From assembly GCA_030374765.1 (NCBI GenBank), contig JARGXX010000115.1, positions 744,001 to 808,000 on the forward strand: DNA of 64,000 bases. Direction: 5' to 3'. The notes beneath the pieces were generated by a model. The model saw only the letters and a list, made by a program, of their open reading frames with translations, ran no database searches and was not told where the DNA came from. This document shows, piece after piece, positions 11,421-22,700 of the stretch. The translations under genes were made by a program, and so were the position numbers. Position 1 is the stretch's first letter, and each line of letters starts with the position of its first letter. Origin of the DNA: Agarophyton chilense. Taxonomy: Eukaryota; Rhodophyta; Florideophyceae; Gracilariales; Gracilariaceae.

Positions 11421-13448
11421 CTACTCAGGACGTTGATCAGGCAACGCCTGGACATCCGGTCCAGAAGGTACCGCAGAAGCGGTGGGGTGACCGACCACGT
11501 CGGTGACACGGGATTCCGGTGCAGGTACGACCCGAGCTCGGGGAAGCGACACGTGACGTGGAACATCCGTTCGAGCACGGATATACGATGCAATCGGAAC
11601 AGCTGCTTTGTCCTCCAGGGATAGGGCCTCGTAATTGACTACGACTTGTGCCCATTCTCGGAGGGACAACACACATTGTGGAGAAGTATGGCCTAGTTTG
11701 TAGCACAAATGACAAATCAGACCAGAAGCCGGCGTTGGGTGGCGAGGCTCGGCGAACTTCACCGCGGGGCGGGTATCTCTCCAACCAGGACGCGAAAAGC
11801 GGACATTACCACTCTCGTGTGGGACGCGTGGCGCACGAACGCGACCATTATCCGCATAGAGTAGCGTGTGATCCTCAGTCACGTATTGCGATTCGTCCAA
11901 GGTTGAGGGTAACTCCGTTGTCGGGATGGAATGAACGTCGCTATGGGCTAGCTGCACGTTATCATAATCCCTTCGAGAGTCCTGTTCGTCGATCATCGAA
12001 GCTGACGGGGTACCCGGTTGTAACATCATCGCTTTTGCGGACCTAAGCCTGGATCCAGGAGTGCATGCGCGCAGGGCTTCACCTTCTGCGCGAGCGAACT
12101 GCACTAGTCCCAAATACGTGGCTTTAGGTCTATCTTCTCGACGTTGAGCAACACGAGTCCGGATCGCCGGGTCCAAACCATCGACAAAGATGGTACAACG
12201 CTCTTCAGCGGGGTAAAAATTGCCACAGCGGTGGAAGGCCTTGTTACGGCGCGACGAATAATCGGTTTCCGACTCGCCTGGACGTTGGCGAGTGTCCCGC
12301 AGGGCGCGTATCGCCTGCTGAGTGGCGGAGTTAGTAGCATACGACCTCAGGAGGTACTGAACTGCTTCGGGCCAGCAGGTTACCCCTCCTTCGGACGCGC
12401 GTGATGTACCTCTGACAGAGTGATACTGGTCTTCTGCAAGCCCACGTAAGAAGTACGGTAAGTAAATTTAGGCCTCTCCCTCGTTCATTCCAAGGATGTC
12501 AGCTTCCGCGACAAAGCGTGCCAAGAAATCCAACACCAATATTGGGTGTTCTCCAGAAAACAACTGGTTTCGTAGTGAGAGCTGAATTCGCTTAATGTAG
12601 TCCTTCACTCTTCCCGTACCACGGGGTGTACGATCCAAAGGCGAGTCCTCCAAACGGTAGTACCGGTATGATAAAAGCTTCTTAAAGAGCGAATTGGTCG
12701 GTTTCAGCTCCTTCAAACCTGTGTACTTCCTTCCATTCGTGCGGGCGCGGATCACACCATGTGTGGCTGTTGACGGCTTAGAGCGTGAGGAACGCTCACG
12801 GCGAGCTACTTCCACCGATGAATCGGAAGAGTCGGACTCCGAGGATGAGGAGTCTGACGGTTCGGGATCTGTGTGTCTTCGCTTCCTTCGAGCCTGGCGG
12901 GTCTCTTCCTTAGTTCCCTTGTGCGATAATGCAACCGGCTCGGCCGGATCATTCCCCGACATCAGGGTTTGTTCCAACGTCTCGAGACGGCTTTGGACGC
13001 GCGAGAACTTGTCCGCGACGTCCTTGACAAAGGCCGAGGGTCCATCAAGGGACTCCAGAATCGAGTTCACATCCGCACGGAGGACACGGAGGTCCTTAGA
13101 AAAATCCTGCGTAGCAGTGTCATTAACCTTCTTGCGAAGGGAATCGAACTCCTCTGCAAGGATGACTTGAGCTTCCCGCATAGAGCGGAGTTGCTCTTCC
13201 ACAGCTGCAGGGCTGGGATGGGGGGTGACATCCCTAGCAGGGGAGAGCATCTGGGCGGCGGCAGACGCTCGTCCTGCTCCACTTGCTGGGGGTTTCGAAT
13301 CAGAGACAGGAGGTCTCGAGGTCCTTCCACCTGGCACGCCAGTCGATCCACCGGTATGAGACCGTGAACGGATCAGGATACGGGATGGTTGCGATGGTTC
13401 CGGTGCACCGGTTTGACTCCGCGTCCTCGGACGGTCTTTGGACGACAT
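11421..13448 (-). pseudogene. gypsy gag, second lineage
   Basis: Two frames cover a gag-type protein: an N-terminal part 12468-13448 (starts MSSKDRPRTRSQTG) with Pro/Ser-rich start, a coiled-coil-like segment (EEFDSLRKKVNDTA) and a Ser/Asp-rich patch, and a C-terminal part 11421-12176 with a CCHC zinc knuckle, CHLCYKLGHTSPQC. The knuckle binds nucleic acid in the capsid. The related gag at 48712-50802 has the same order. Fossil. Confidence 0.8.
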
Positions 13449-13591
13449 GAGATCAGATTCCGTTACACGTGAGTATCCAAACCCGATCGGCTAGTGGGGC
13501 CAAGAAACTTCCTCAAAGAGGGCAACTGAGATCAACCTCAATTTGTGAGTCCTCTTTCCGATTAATCGTGACTGAGTGTGCCCGACTCAAA

Positions 13592-13610
13592 CTTCTAAGT
13601 CGGGAGACCA
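13592..13610 (-). other. Primer-binding site motif, gypsy second lineage
   Basis: The minus strand reads TGGTCTCCCGACTTAGAAG three bases inside the 5' LTR. It begins with TGG, complementary to the CCA end of a tRNA, and the same 19 bases occur at 50925-50943 in the same place of the related element. The tRNA was not identified. Confidence 0.7.
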
Positions 13611-13613
13611 GTA

Positions 13614-14500
13614 TATAGGACAACGCTTGGAGCGGAGATACCACGAAGATGTTCGGGATCTTTCTCTCTTGAGAGACACGCCTCAGGCGGAGGAGACGCG
13701 TTACAGCGGGGCACAGAAACAGAGGCACTCTGGAAAGGCACGACGGATTCGGGTGTAAGACCGAGGCCAATCCGGCGGGATATACCTAGAGTGTTTAGGT
13801 GAGCACGGCACAGTCCGGGGTGTGACCAATCCTAGGCGGAGCGGTACCACGGCGATTGTCGGAAAAGGAGCGAGGGAACACTCGTATGAGGTGGACGAGC
13901 TAGGTGAGTGAGGTGGCAACTCACGAGAGCCAAAAAGGAGAACAAGAGGAAAACGGGGGCGAAACCCTATACAGGGGCGAGACTACGACAAGTGTCGGCG
14001 ATTAAATATGAAACCACGGTGGTGGTAGCACTCTGGTCGACAGAGGGGTGGATGAACTAACGTGCGACGGGCGCTCACGCAGTATGCGGTGAAGAAGCGC
14101 CGAAGGCGAAAAGTTCAGAGTGCTAAAACTCCCTCCTTGGTCTCCCAAGATGGTGTTTACTGGGGAGCAGTGCTTAACCTCCTAATTAGTGTGGCGCGCG
14201 GCCCCTGACAGTGGGCGCGCACCCGGAAAATAGACACTAAATAGCGATAGCGTAGCTAAATAAATACTAAAATTACTAAATAATGTTAATCATTAGGTAC
14301 AGTCCGGGCCACGTGTGGCACGCCTCGTACTCGAGCGTTGGCATCCGTGCAGTCCACTGGTTCCACCAGTGTGCCCTTCCGGTCCTAACCGGCCGTCAGC
14401 ACGCAATAGCGGTATAGCTTGTCATAGCCCAAGCTATTTCTCAAGCGAGCGAAACTTCTAAGTCCTGCGAAGAAACCTCCTTGAAGGGCATTGTCCTTCA
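13614..14500 (-). repeat. 5' LTR of the 8.7-14.5 kb gypsy element (887 bp)
   Basis: The inner end TATAGGACAA matches TGTAGGACAA of the related LTR and the outer end CATTGTCCTTCA matches CGTTGCTCTTCA there. The AATAGCTAAAT-type AT-rich block and the CACGTGT/CCGG-rich block occur in the same order in both. Length 887 bp against 864 bp in the related 5' LTR. Confidence 0.75.
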
Positions 14501-14611
14501 CCAAGCTCATAATTACAAGTGGCAATCAGAATTCAAAGAATTATTGCTTAACTTTACAGATGGGTTTGCTGCCTTTTGTGGCTGAATAGTTTTGAGAATC
14601 GTCTACGTATA

Positions 14612-14920
14612 TTTCAACAAGACAATGCTTCTATGAATACTGTAAAATACACACGCAATTGGCTACTCCAGCATCGGTTGCCAACTTTACTTTGGCCTGC
14701 CAATTCCCCGGAACTCAATATAATTGGGAATGTGTAGGATGAAAGGGCAAGGAAAGTTTATGCTGGCTACAAGCAGTTGGAAAATGTAGAAAATTTGAAG
14801 AAAACTATTGTAAGGACCTGGAAAGGAATTATGTCAGCCTAGCTACTGACACTGTATTATAGTATTAAGAGGCGTCTATTAGTTGTCATTGATGCAAAGG
14901 GCGATCGTACAAAGTACTAA
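14612..14920 (+). pseudogene. Tc1/mariner transposase, C-terminal fragment
   Basis: The frame begins FQQDNASMNTVKYTRNW and continues LLWPANSPELNII, the second catalytic Asp block and the WPA-SPDLN block of Tc1-type DD34E transposases, and ends DAKGDRTKY followed by a stop, the family's usual C-terminus. The third catalytic position has Gly (LNIIGN) where LNIIEN is normal, so the active site is lost. There are in-frame stops at 14737-14739 (a TGG-to-TAG position) and near 14840. The N-terminal two thirds are missing. It starts about 110 bp beyond the gypsy LTR end at 14500. Confidence 0.85.
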
Positions 14921-15141
14921 TTAACTAACGTTCTGAGCTTGTGACGTATATGTGCGCGTTGTAATTTCATGGTCTCTCCTGGGATGTAGATATTGTTTTA
15001 TGCTTGTGTGCCGAAGCTGAATGCGATAGAAATATATGGTCACATGTTTAAGGCACTACGAATAAAGCCTTTCGGCCGTACCATTTGATACTAGCGCAAC
15101 GTCGCTGGTGTGCCAGACAATGTGCTGGGTGGCGTCGTTGC

Positions 15142-15229
15142 TGTCAAACATCATTACAGTGACAGAACAGTACTATAGTGAAGCGACGACGACGACGAAG
15201 TAAAGTTGGGAGTTAGTGCCTTTCACTCA
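15142..15229 (+). repeat. 5' LTR of copia copy 1
   Basis: Starts TGTCAAACATC and ends TTTCACTCA. Its last 80 bases match 17697-17776. An ACGACGACGACGA microsatellite lies inside both copies. Confidence 0.75.
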
Positions 15230-15244
15230 TAGGTTATGGGCCAT
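15230..15244 (+). other. Primer-binding site of copia copy 1 (half-tRNA type)
   Basis: TAGGTTATGGGCC follows the LTR directly. Its complement, GGCCCATAACC, contains a CAT anticodon in the context of initiator Met tRNA. Priming from the anticodon arm of initiator tRNA is a known trait of copia elements. Confidence 0.6.
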
Positions 15245-15429
15245 CGCTAGAAATTCCACCACGGATTCCACAAACCACCGCCTCGCCCGCCGATTAGGGC
15301 GCGAACTCAGACAAGATACCACAATACAACAACTCTACAACAACGCCATACTCACGCACAACGACACACACCAACCACGAGACACTACACAACAGCATCA
15401 AACCAGCCGCACGATTTCTACCCTTCCAA

Positions 15430-16310
15430 TGGATTCAGACAAAACACACCGCATCCCAGATCTAGAGACGACAAACTATGCTCAATGGTATCTAGCACTC
15501 AAAACCTATGCCGCCACCATTGAAGCACTCCCCATATCCAAAGTAATCCAGCATTTCCTACTGACGTAGCAGAACTAAAACTCTTCGAGTCCAAAAAAAC
15601 CGCGTTCCATCAGCGATACTCAGCAGCGTATCGAACGATATCCTGGAACTATTGCTCGTCCCAGATGAAAACCCCACGCCTTACGACCTAACCCAGAAAA
15701 TCATAGTTCATATCAATCAGAGGACGAAAGAAGGTCACAGATTCCTAAAGACGGAAGCCGAAAGCATTAAACTCGAAGACATGACGAAGATCGACAGTTA
15801 TCTCAAGAAACACCTGGCCGTGAGACAGAAAATGGTGGCAGCACGCTACCCCAACATTTCCGACAAAGACACCACCATTGACTTCATTATAGCAGGACTC
15901 AAGACACATGCAAACCTCACACCAATTCTCGGTCACATTATCTCAAACAAGCCCACCACAATCCGCAACTTCACCAGAGTCTTCAAGTCACTCAGCAACC
16001 TCTATCAATCCGCCCAACCAGGACCCTCCACAAGTTCAACCACTTCGCGATTCACCGGGGACTACAGCGCTCCGAATATCAGGTACACAAACCGTCCCAA
16101 CCAACGCCAAACAGCCTATCCCGTACGACGCATCCCATACAATCAACTCTGCAGCTACCATAAGGCGCTAGGAATACGTTGCAACCACATAGATGCGCAA
16201 TGCTGGGATCAAGGAAACCCCAAATTCCGTTCCCCCAGCACGCTGCAACCTACGCGGCGACCTCATGAAACACGGTCTACACTACGACCCCCAACACACA
16301 ACAACATATA
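15430..16310 (+). pseudogene. copia gag-like region, copy 1
   Basis: The first Met at 15430 opens MDSDKTHRIPDLETTNYAQW, the LxTxNYxxW start of copia gag (UBN2 type). The larger frame 15652-16317 has gag-like helices (KTEAESIKLEDMTKIDSYL) and then a Pro/Thr/Arg-rich tail. A degenerate zinc-knuckle-like LCSYHKALGIRCNH occurs near 16150. Fossil. Confidence 0.65.
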
Positions 16311-16311
16311 C

Positions 16312-17640
16312 CGCTGATCGCACCACTCAACGAATGCTACTAGCACTCAATGCCACCCTCAACCTGCCCCTGGAACACTTTGACATCAAGTCGGCCTATC
16401 ACCACGAAAAGTATCAACACGATCGGCCAGTATATGTCAAACAGATGCCCAACTTTGACGGAACATATCAACACGATAGCAAATACGGACGCCTTGTCGG
16501 AAACCTATATGGCTCCCCCCCCCGCGGCTTATTATTACAACCATGGCTTGAAGCAGTTTCTGTCCACCCAAGGATTCGTCAGTTCCGAACACGAGCCCTA
16601 CCTCTACACACTAAAAACAAACGAAGGATTCACAATTGTCAGTACCACCATTGATGACTTTCTGGTGCTCGCATCCAAACAATCCTTAATTGAAGAACTG
16701 TATCACAACATGCTCACCAAATACAATATCAAACGCCTTGGTCTTCCCACACGCTTCCTTAACTGGACAATCTCACGAACAAAAGACGGCACACACATTT
16801 CACAACCCGACGCAATAGACGCCATTCTGCAACAAACACATATGCATGAATGCAATCCCAACCTCACGCCGTACAATAACCTAAAGATCCTGGACTAACA
16901 ACAGCCAACACCGAAACTCACACCCACCGCCGCCAAACAATACAGAACGATACTCGGCGAAATACGTTATATAACAGATAGCACAAGACCCGACATAGCT
17001 TATGCAACCAACCGTCTCGCGCAGCACATGGCGAACCCCCAGCAGCACCATCAACAAGCCCTAAAAAGTCTTCTGCGATATCTCAAAGGAACCAGAACCC
17101 ATTGATTATTCTTTCCTAAAACCCAAAAACACCATAGAAAACGAAACCTCCTCCAGGCGTAGAGCGACGCCGATTTCGCGAATGAAAAAAACCGAAAGTC
17201 GATCTCCGGAACGGTACATTGCATACAATCCATACCAATATCCTGGACTTCCAGGAAGCAAAGTATTGTCGCAATATCAACAACCAAGGCCGAACACATC
17301 GCCGCTACCGACGCAACAAGGCACGCAACATGGTTCGCAAAGCTGCTACGCGATGCTCAAGCACCATCATGCCACCCCACGCCCCACTACATCGACAATC
17401 GCTGCGCCGTCCTCATTGCGCAATACCAAGCCCCGACAAAGCAGCGCAAGTACGTCGACATCCGCCATCACTACCTGCAGCACCACGTCTCGAACAAAAT
17501 TATCCATCTCCATCGCATCCCGACAACCACAATGAAAGCAGATATATTCACCAAACCGCCACACAGCGACCGCTTCCAACAAATTCGCAACGACCTGCAA
17601 ATACTACCACGACCCACGCACAACTGTGACGTGCCAACCG
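16312..17640 (+). pseudogene. copia reverse transcriptase / RNase H, copy 1
   Basis: Seen are ALNATLNLPLEHFDIKSAYH (first catalytic Asp), then TTIDDFLVLAS (the DD pair in an IDDF box) and GLPTRFLNWTISRTKDGTHI, all copia reverse transcriptase blocks in order, followed by RYITDSTRPDIAYATNRLAQ-like words near 16970-17030 and a KADIFTKPPHSDRF ending near 17530-17575, the usual RNase H end. Fossil. Confidence 0.8.
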
Positions 17641-17645
17641 GGGAC

Positions 17646-17776
17646 TGTCAAACACCATCTCGAGTCATTGCCACGTCACATTTTGCACAGTCAAACATCA
17701 TTTCAGTGACAGAACAGTACTATAGTGAAGCGACGACGACGACGAAGTAAAGTTGGGAGTTAGTGCCTTTCACTCA
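17646..17776 (+). repeat. 3' LTR of copia copy 1
   Basis: Starts TGTCAAACACC right after a purine-rich ACCGGGGAC and ends TTTCACTCA. It contains the words GTCAAACAYCAT twice, about 43 bp apart, where the 5' LTR has them once. Confidence 0.7.
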
Positions 17777-18789
17777 CATTTGCCTTTCAAATTTCAGGGA
17801 ATGTAGGGCCTAAGATGTAGTGCACTTAAGAATCTAAACTCGGCCGCCATCCTCGGGAATAAACAGAAAGCACCCCTAAACTTATGTCTTGGTCATCTGC
17901 GCAGATTAGCGAATTACCCAGCCGGATTTTCGCCTGGCTTCCAAGCAGTGTTTACCGTCCGCATGTTTCTGACAGTGTCTGGAGATAGCTGCTTGCCCAG
18001 TCTCCAAAAACTGGCCTGGTGTTTTCTATTGTACATGTTGTACGTTCGTATTTGGTAGTCCGTGAACGCTAGAGCCATCAGGTTTCTAGGAACTATCTCG
18101 CATTTTCTGTACGGGTGCGCACTACGCTCGCAATCACTGCTCACGTGGCGACTTTGTCGCTGTGGCGCCGACAGGTAAAATTGTTTCGACTGGCGCTTCA
18201 AGACCTATGCTATTTGAGTTGTTTGAAGAGAGAAGAAGGACGCGACTTGAAAATGCTCGACCCGCGCGTGGAGATTCATAGAGACCTTTCTGTGGTGTGC
18301 TGCTCTGGGACATTTGTGGTCGAAGAGGAAGCAGGATCACTAGGTTTGTGAGAGGACAGTGGCTCTTGTACGTCAGAAGATCCCGCGCATAGTATAACGT
18401 TCCCCTGAACGAAAGAAATATGTATTTATGCGGAGAGACACTTCGCGAACTACGGCTCTCAGCCGAGCGTGCGCTGGTTGCTCGTACTTGAGTACAGCTA
18501 TAGAACTATTCGGTTCTGGTTGGTTGCTTTTGGATGCGCCCGCTTGGTATTTGAATTTGTATCTTTGATTCAGTTTGATGAATATGTTCGTTGTTAATTA
18601 CGGCCGTTTATATGTTATGACTTTGTGTATTTAGACCTTCATGATTATGAATTGTAAACCACGGTACTCACACCGAGTGTACAACGACTACACTCTAGCA
18701 ATTTGCACGCTCTACCTCTTCGACAAGGTCGACACTGAACAGTAGAGTGTCCATAACTCTTTTAACAGCCAGGCGGTAGTCTACGTTCT
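17777..18789. other. Unassigned sequence with one minus-strand frame
   Basis: No known gene. A 95-codon minus frame, 17914-18201, reads like real protein in places (FTDYQIRTYNMYNRKHQASF, LGKQLSPDTV) and may be a fragment of an unrecognised gene or element. The rest, including an AT-rich block at 18500-18700, shows nothing. Confidence 0.35.
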
Positions 18790-19880
18790 GAACGCCATGC
18801 TGTCATCCTCGAATGCAGGGATTGTAGAGCTACGACGTCTGAGAGCCGTGATGGCCGCGCTGGGAGTGACCATCGAGGCTCTTTAGATTCCGTCCGCGGT
18901 GAACTGGATCAACAACACACTGTCCCGGACGTGAGACCCGGGCAATGCAAGAGCTATAAACAGCTTTTTGTGCTCCACCCATCGCGAGTACCACATCGAC
19001 CACATCGTTTTCCAGGACAGGCTGGCGAGGTAAACGATACTTGCGGAGGATATACTTGGTCACGCAGATGGGAAAACTGGAGCAACGGGAGATTGGGGAT
19101 CTGGAACGCACGGTCCGACCTTCTTCCACTAGTGGTGGGGATGATCCGGGCAGAGCGAGACTTTTGAAATGGTGTCGGCTTCTTGGTGAACAGCGGAAGC
19201 ATGGTTGGTGCATTTTCGAGGCCTCCCATAGTTCATGGAGGTTCTTTGATCCATGTAGAACGGTTATCCGTTTCCAAAAAGATAAAGCTGTTGGATCGCA
19301 TAGGTGGGAGTGATGTTGGTCACGATCGGATAGGTGCGCTGTGGATGAAGGGGATTCCGGACGCCGTGATGTCCCTTACGAGAACAAGTGGAAGAACTGG
19401 AGGAGCTGAGGCGGCGGCGGATCTGCTGGTGAAGCATGGCTAAGCCAGCAGAAATTGAAGAACCTATTGGGCCAAACTGAGAAGTGGCTGCTATTCTACG
19501 ATGAGGAATGACGTGAATCGCTCCCAGCTACGGAAGAACAGGAGTTGCCCTACCTGGAGTACTATTATATCGAAGGGCGGTTCGGACCAAACAGTACGAG
19601 ATAACATGCCAGAGCCGTGGCACTGTTATATGGGATGCAGTATCTCACTGATCCTAGATGTACACTTCTACTTTGAGAAATGGTCTCCGCCCACATCAAC
19701 CGCGCGGACAGGGATCGACCTCTTGCCCAGAAACGCCTTAACCTGAGAGCTGAGATCATGCATTGCGTCCCACTGGCTGGGTTATCTGAACGGATAGCGG
19801 AAATCGGACAATGTACAGCCTCGGTCTTTCCCTTCATTTTATAGTGCCGCAAAGTGTCAGTCGGGCTCTTTCGTCTGTGT
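18790..19880 (+). mobile_element. DIRS-like tyrosine-recombinase retroelement fragment, broken
   Basis: Reading along the plus strand, 18798-18990 gives IVELRRLRAVMAALGVTIEA, then IPSAVNWINNTLSR and DPGNARAINSF, which fits an RNase H end with an LSR-type motif. Further on, 19440-19770 gives QQKLKNLLGQTEKWLLFYDE, LEYYYIEGRFGPN and ARAVALLYGMQYLTDP, which resembles the helical N-terminal (core-binding) domain of a tyrosine recombinase. RNase H followed by recombinase is the gene order of DIRS elements, not of LTR elements. The catalytic part of the recombinase is not visible. Fossil with many breaks and no ends found. Confidence 0.5.
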
Positions 19881-20087
19881 AATGTCAGCATAACAGACTT
19901 TCAAATAACATTTATGTTCATAAATAAGTAGAGGAAGTCTATGCGCCGTTCACTAGGCCTCACATACCCAAAGTATTCTTTCTGAAGCGGGTCTTTGGAC
20001 CTGATGCAGAAATGAAGTTCTATTCGACCGTATTTTAGTGATGTTTTGAACACAAAACAATAGCGGACACTCGGAATGAATTATCTC

Positions 20088-20409
20088 GATCAATGTAGTT
20101 GTCTAGGAAAAGTGGCCAGCCCCGCGGAGGACTTCGTTCCTATCTTGGAGAAGGACGTTCGAAAGGGTGAAGCAAGCTGGCTTATGCCTTACAAGGTGAA
20201 CATGCAGGATGTCGATGATGGGAGAGGAAAGCAAATTAAGAACGAACGTACTTGGCTAAATACTAAAGCAGCCGGATCTCCGTTCGTGGAAGAATCTAGA
20301 TGTGACATCAGGGCACTGAATACAGCTAGTGCCCGAAGATGAGTGATCTAGCGAGCTGGGTGGCTGTAGGGAGCAAGGACGAATCGTGCGGTGCTGGCAG
20401 CCAGCCACA
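20088..20409 (-). repeat. 3' LTR of gypsy copy 2 (about 320 bp)
   Basis: On the minus strand it starts TGTGGCTGGCTGCC after the purine tract GAAAAAGAGGAG (20410-20422). It aligns over its whole length with 23542-23863. The inner words TACTTGGCTAAATACTAAAGC are identical in both. The exact far end is uncertain by about 5 bp. Confidence 0.8.
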
Positions 20410-20782
20410 CTCCTCTTTTTCAAGGGATTGTCTGTGCTCGCGGGGAATCGAACTAATGCCACATAATCCCGAGTTCGCACGCTATAAACCATTATGGTTT
20501 AAACACCTGAAATTTCATACCATCGGTGTGCGAGAGTGATCTACGGAGGCGAAGGGCGGAAGCCGAATTGAGGGCCCCTCTGGGGGAAGAGGGTTGTTGC
20601 GGTACACCGTTCATTACCCCTTTCGTACAAAAGTGCTGTTCGTCCGAACCGGAAGACGCTTTTGCAATTTTTGGGGAAAGCCTCAAAGTAGCAACGCAGC
20701 GCGCGCGCGCGAGGAGTTCCAAGAACGTTGATAGACGATCCAATAGTTTGACGACCAACAGCAGGAAATCGTTGTAGAACTT

Positions 20783-21205
20783 TTAGATCGGTTCGAGCGT
20801 GTCTTCCTCCGGTGGTAGATGGCGCCGCGAGATGGCGACGAAGAGACCGTCGCTCGTGTCCACCACGCGGAGCAGGCGTGCGATGGGCATGCCAGTCTCG
20901 GAGGACAGGACATCTGGCATCACTTCACGTTCATCGATCTTAGTGTCTGAGTAGACATGAAGGGACGACGCATGCACGTCCGTGAGCGCACCATTGCGCA
21001 AATCCTCGATAGTTTAGACGTACTCGTTTATCGTACGAACAATACGACGAGGCCCACGCCAGCGAAGCGCAAGCTTTTCGCCGGCATGAAAGTCCGACCA
21101 GGCAACAAGAACGTAGTCGCCTTCGGTAAACTTGGGCAGTTTTCCATTGCTAGCCAATCGAAGAGCGCGTTCGCAGTTGGACTGAAGGAAGGCTTGCACA
21201 AGCAA
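20783..21205 (-). pseudogene. Chromodomain and C-terminal integrase tail, gypsy copy 2
   Basis: The frame 20783-21001 contains VLSSETGMPIARLLRVVDTS, the same opening as the chromodomain of copy 1. The neighbouring frame 21014-21205 has LPKFTEGDYVLVAWSDFHAG and LRWRGPRRIVRTI, matching the FGDYVLLGHEDF and LLRWRGP words of copy 1. Fossil. Confidence 0.65.
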
Positions 21206-21444
21206 GTGCAGTTCGATAACGCGCTCTTGAAGGGTTTGGACGTTGATAGCTCGTTAGATCATAGCTTCTAAGAGCGAACTAGGAGCTAGGTTCGTCGATC
21301 GCAGAAAGGCTGCGATCGAGGGACAGGCGCGACGTTTGACCGAGCAGAGGACATGGCGTTTTTGAGGACAGATTGGATAAGCGGAAGCAAGTCGGGTCAC
21401 TCCTTGAAGTCCATAGAAAGCTCAGAAGTGACCGATCGGAACGT

Positions 21445-22044
21445 TCATACTAGCTCCTTGCCGAGCCGCTCCACAGAACCGTTGCTCCAAGGAGTATACG
21501 GAAGCGTCAAGTGGTGCGGCACCTGGAGAGTCTTAGTGATCGATCGAACTTTCTCGTTCTTGAAATGCGTAGGACCGTCGGACATCATCTTTGGTACGCC
21601 GAAGGCTGCGCCCCAATCGACGATCGCTCGAGCAGCGTGCTCAGCGGCTGCATCCGCGCACGCGAATAACCACGAGTAGCTCGAGTGGTCGTCGCGCAGC
21701 ATCAACAAATACTTGGGGCCGTCGTGACTGGCATCAAGGTCGATATAATCGAACTGTAGCAGATCGTTCGGGCCAAAACCTTGTACCGCGGGACCGAACT
21801 GACGAGGGACCGTCTCCCCTGCTTGAGTGTAGAGGCAGTGGATGCAGGCACGAACGAACGTACGTACATCTGAAGTGAGCGTGGACAGAACAAACCGCGT
21901 TCGTAGCGCTTGCTCCGTAGCGTCTGAGGCGCGGTGACCGCTCGGACCAGTGTGCGCGATGGTGCACAACCTGAGTTGGATGTTGGACGCTTCGTCCGGG
22001 ATCCAGATGGCGTCGGAGTTGTTACGCCAGAGACCGTCGGGCAA
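21445..22044 (-). pseudogene. gypsy integrase, copy 2
   Basis: A 199-codon frame carrying the zinc-binding CIHCLY pair, LLQFDYIDLD (first Asp), MMSDGPTHFKNEK (second Asp) and WSNGSVERLGKEL (Glu), the complete D-D-E order. Layout is the same as 2306-3202. Fossil. Confidence 0.85.
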
Positions 22045-22110
22045 CTGTAGATGTTTCGGACGGGCGGGGGATGCTTTGTTTTGGACTTGACGAAGCTTTT
22101 CGAACGTTGG

Positions 22111-22485
22111 CTAGACGAAATCCGTTGCGTCGCTCGACGGCAGGATGGGCACCTGGACGATTCGACGTACAGTATGAACGGTGGAACTCCGGCCAAGGAG
22201 GTCGACCCACACGTCGTTTTCTCCCTTGATGTGGAAGCACGTGTAGTTGTACGTCGTCAAGCGCACGGTCCAGCGCAGTAATTTGCGCAGAGTACCTTGA
22301 CTGAGATCGACGATCAAAGAGGTTGTACCAAACAGAAAGGTGAGGTTGTTTTGATCCATGTAGAGTTCCAAACCCTCGGTTTTAGCGAGCAACCAGTGCA
22401 TACGATCGTTGATAGCTAGAACGGCGTACGCTTTCTTCTCCAGGACGGACCATCGAAGCTGTGTCTTGTTGAACCGCCTGGACAA
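22111..22485 (-). pseudogene. gypsy RNase H, copy 2
   Basis: Contains LRWSVLEKKAYAVLAINDRM, YMDQNNLTFLFG and KLLRWTVRLTTYNYTC, the RNase H stretch that in copy 1 lies at about 1720-1960 (YNDQNNLIYLFDP). The zinc-binding integrase start follows. Fossil. Confidence 0.75.
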
Positions 22486-22700
22486 GAACGCGAGAGGTTA
22501 ATTCTTATTGTCAATATGGGGCAAGTTGAGATTGTCGATCAAGATTTGCGTGATGATGGCGGTCCAGAATAGGTCCGACGCATCTGTGTACACGGACAGG
22601 CAGTTGTTCGTGTCACTGTGAACGAGCGTAACTCGCGCGGCGAGAGCCTTCTTGCAGGCCAGGAAGGACTGTACATGGGTCGCATCCCAGCCGAGCGTGT

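Larger units (their letters stand above)
8723..14500 (-). mobile_element. Ty3/gypsy element, 5' part, broken (relative of the 40.6-51.8 kb element)
   Basis: Read on the minus strand: 5' LTR 13614-14500, primer-binding motif, gag 11421-13448, protease 10156-11271, reverse transcriptase 9329-10095 and RNase H 8723-9330. Integrase, chromodomain and a recognisable 3' LTR are absent to the left. The gag, protease and pol proteins align through most of their length with those of the 40606-51810 element (shared blocks include TVLDTGAGPNF, KLAAPVILGCDVCDRF and KAKRNYKVYADLGL), with many replacements, so they are two members of one lineage but not recent copies. Broken, with several breaks. Older than its relative. 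Confidence 0.9.
15142..17776 (+). mobile_element. Ty1/copia element, short LTRs, broken
   Basis: A 2.6-kb copia-type element: LTR 15142-15229, primer-binding site, gag-like frames 15430-16310, reverse transcriptase frames 16312-16900 and RNase H region to about 17640, then LTR 17646-17776. The two LTRs share an almost identical final 80 bases (GACAGAACAGTACTATAG through TTTCACTCA) but differ in length. Protease and integrase are not visible between gag and reverse transcriptase, so the copy is internally shortened. Broken, with several breaks. No clear target duplication was found. Confidence 0.85.

Noticed and set aside
12694-13170. 158-codon plus frame opposite gypsy gag.
   Set aside because: Shadow of the gag gene on the other strand; Ser/Asp-rich only because the gag patch is.
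20430-20500. Minus-strand AGTTCGATTCCCCGCGAGCA looks like the T-arm and acceptor end of a tRNA.
   Set aside because: No matching 5' acceptor strand or other arms lie upstream; it is in the 3' part of a gypsy copy.
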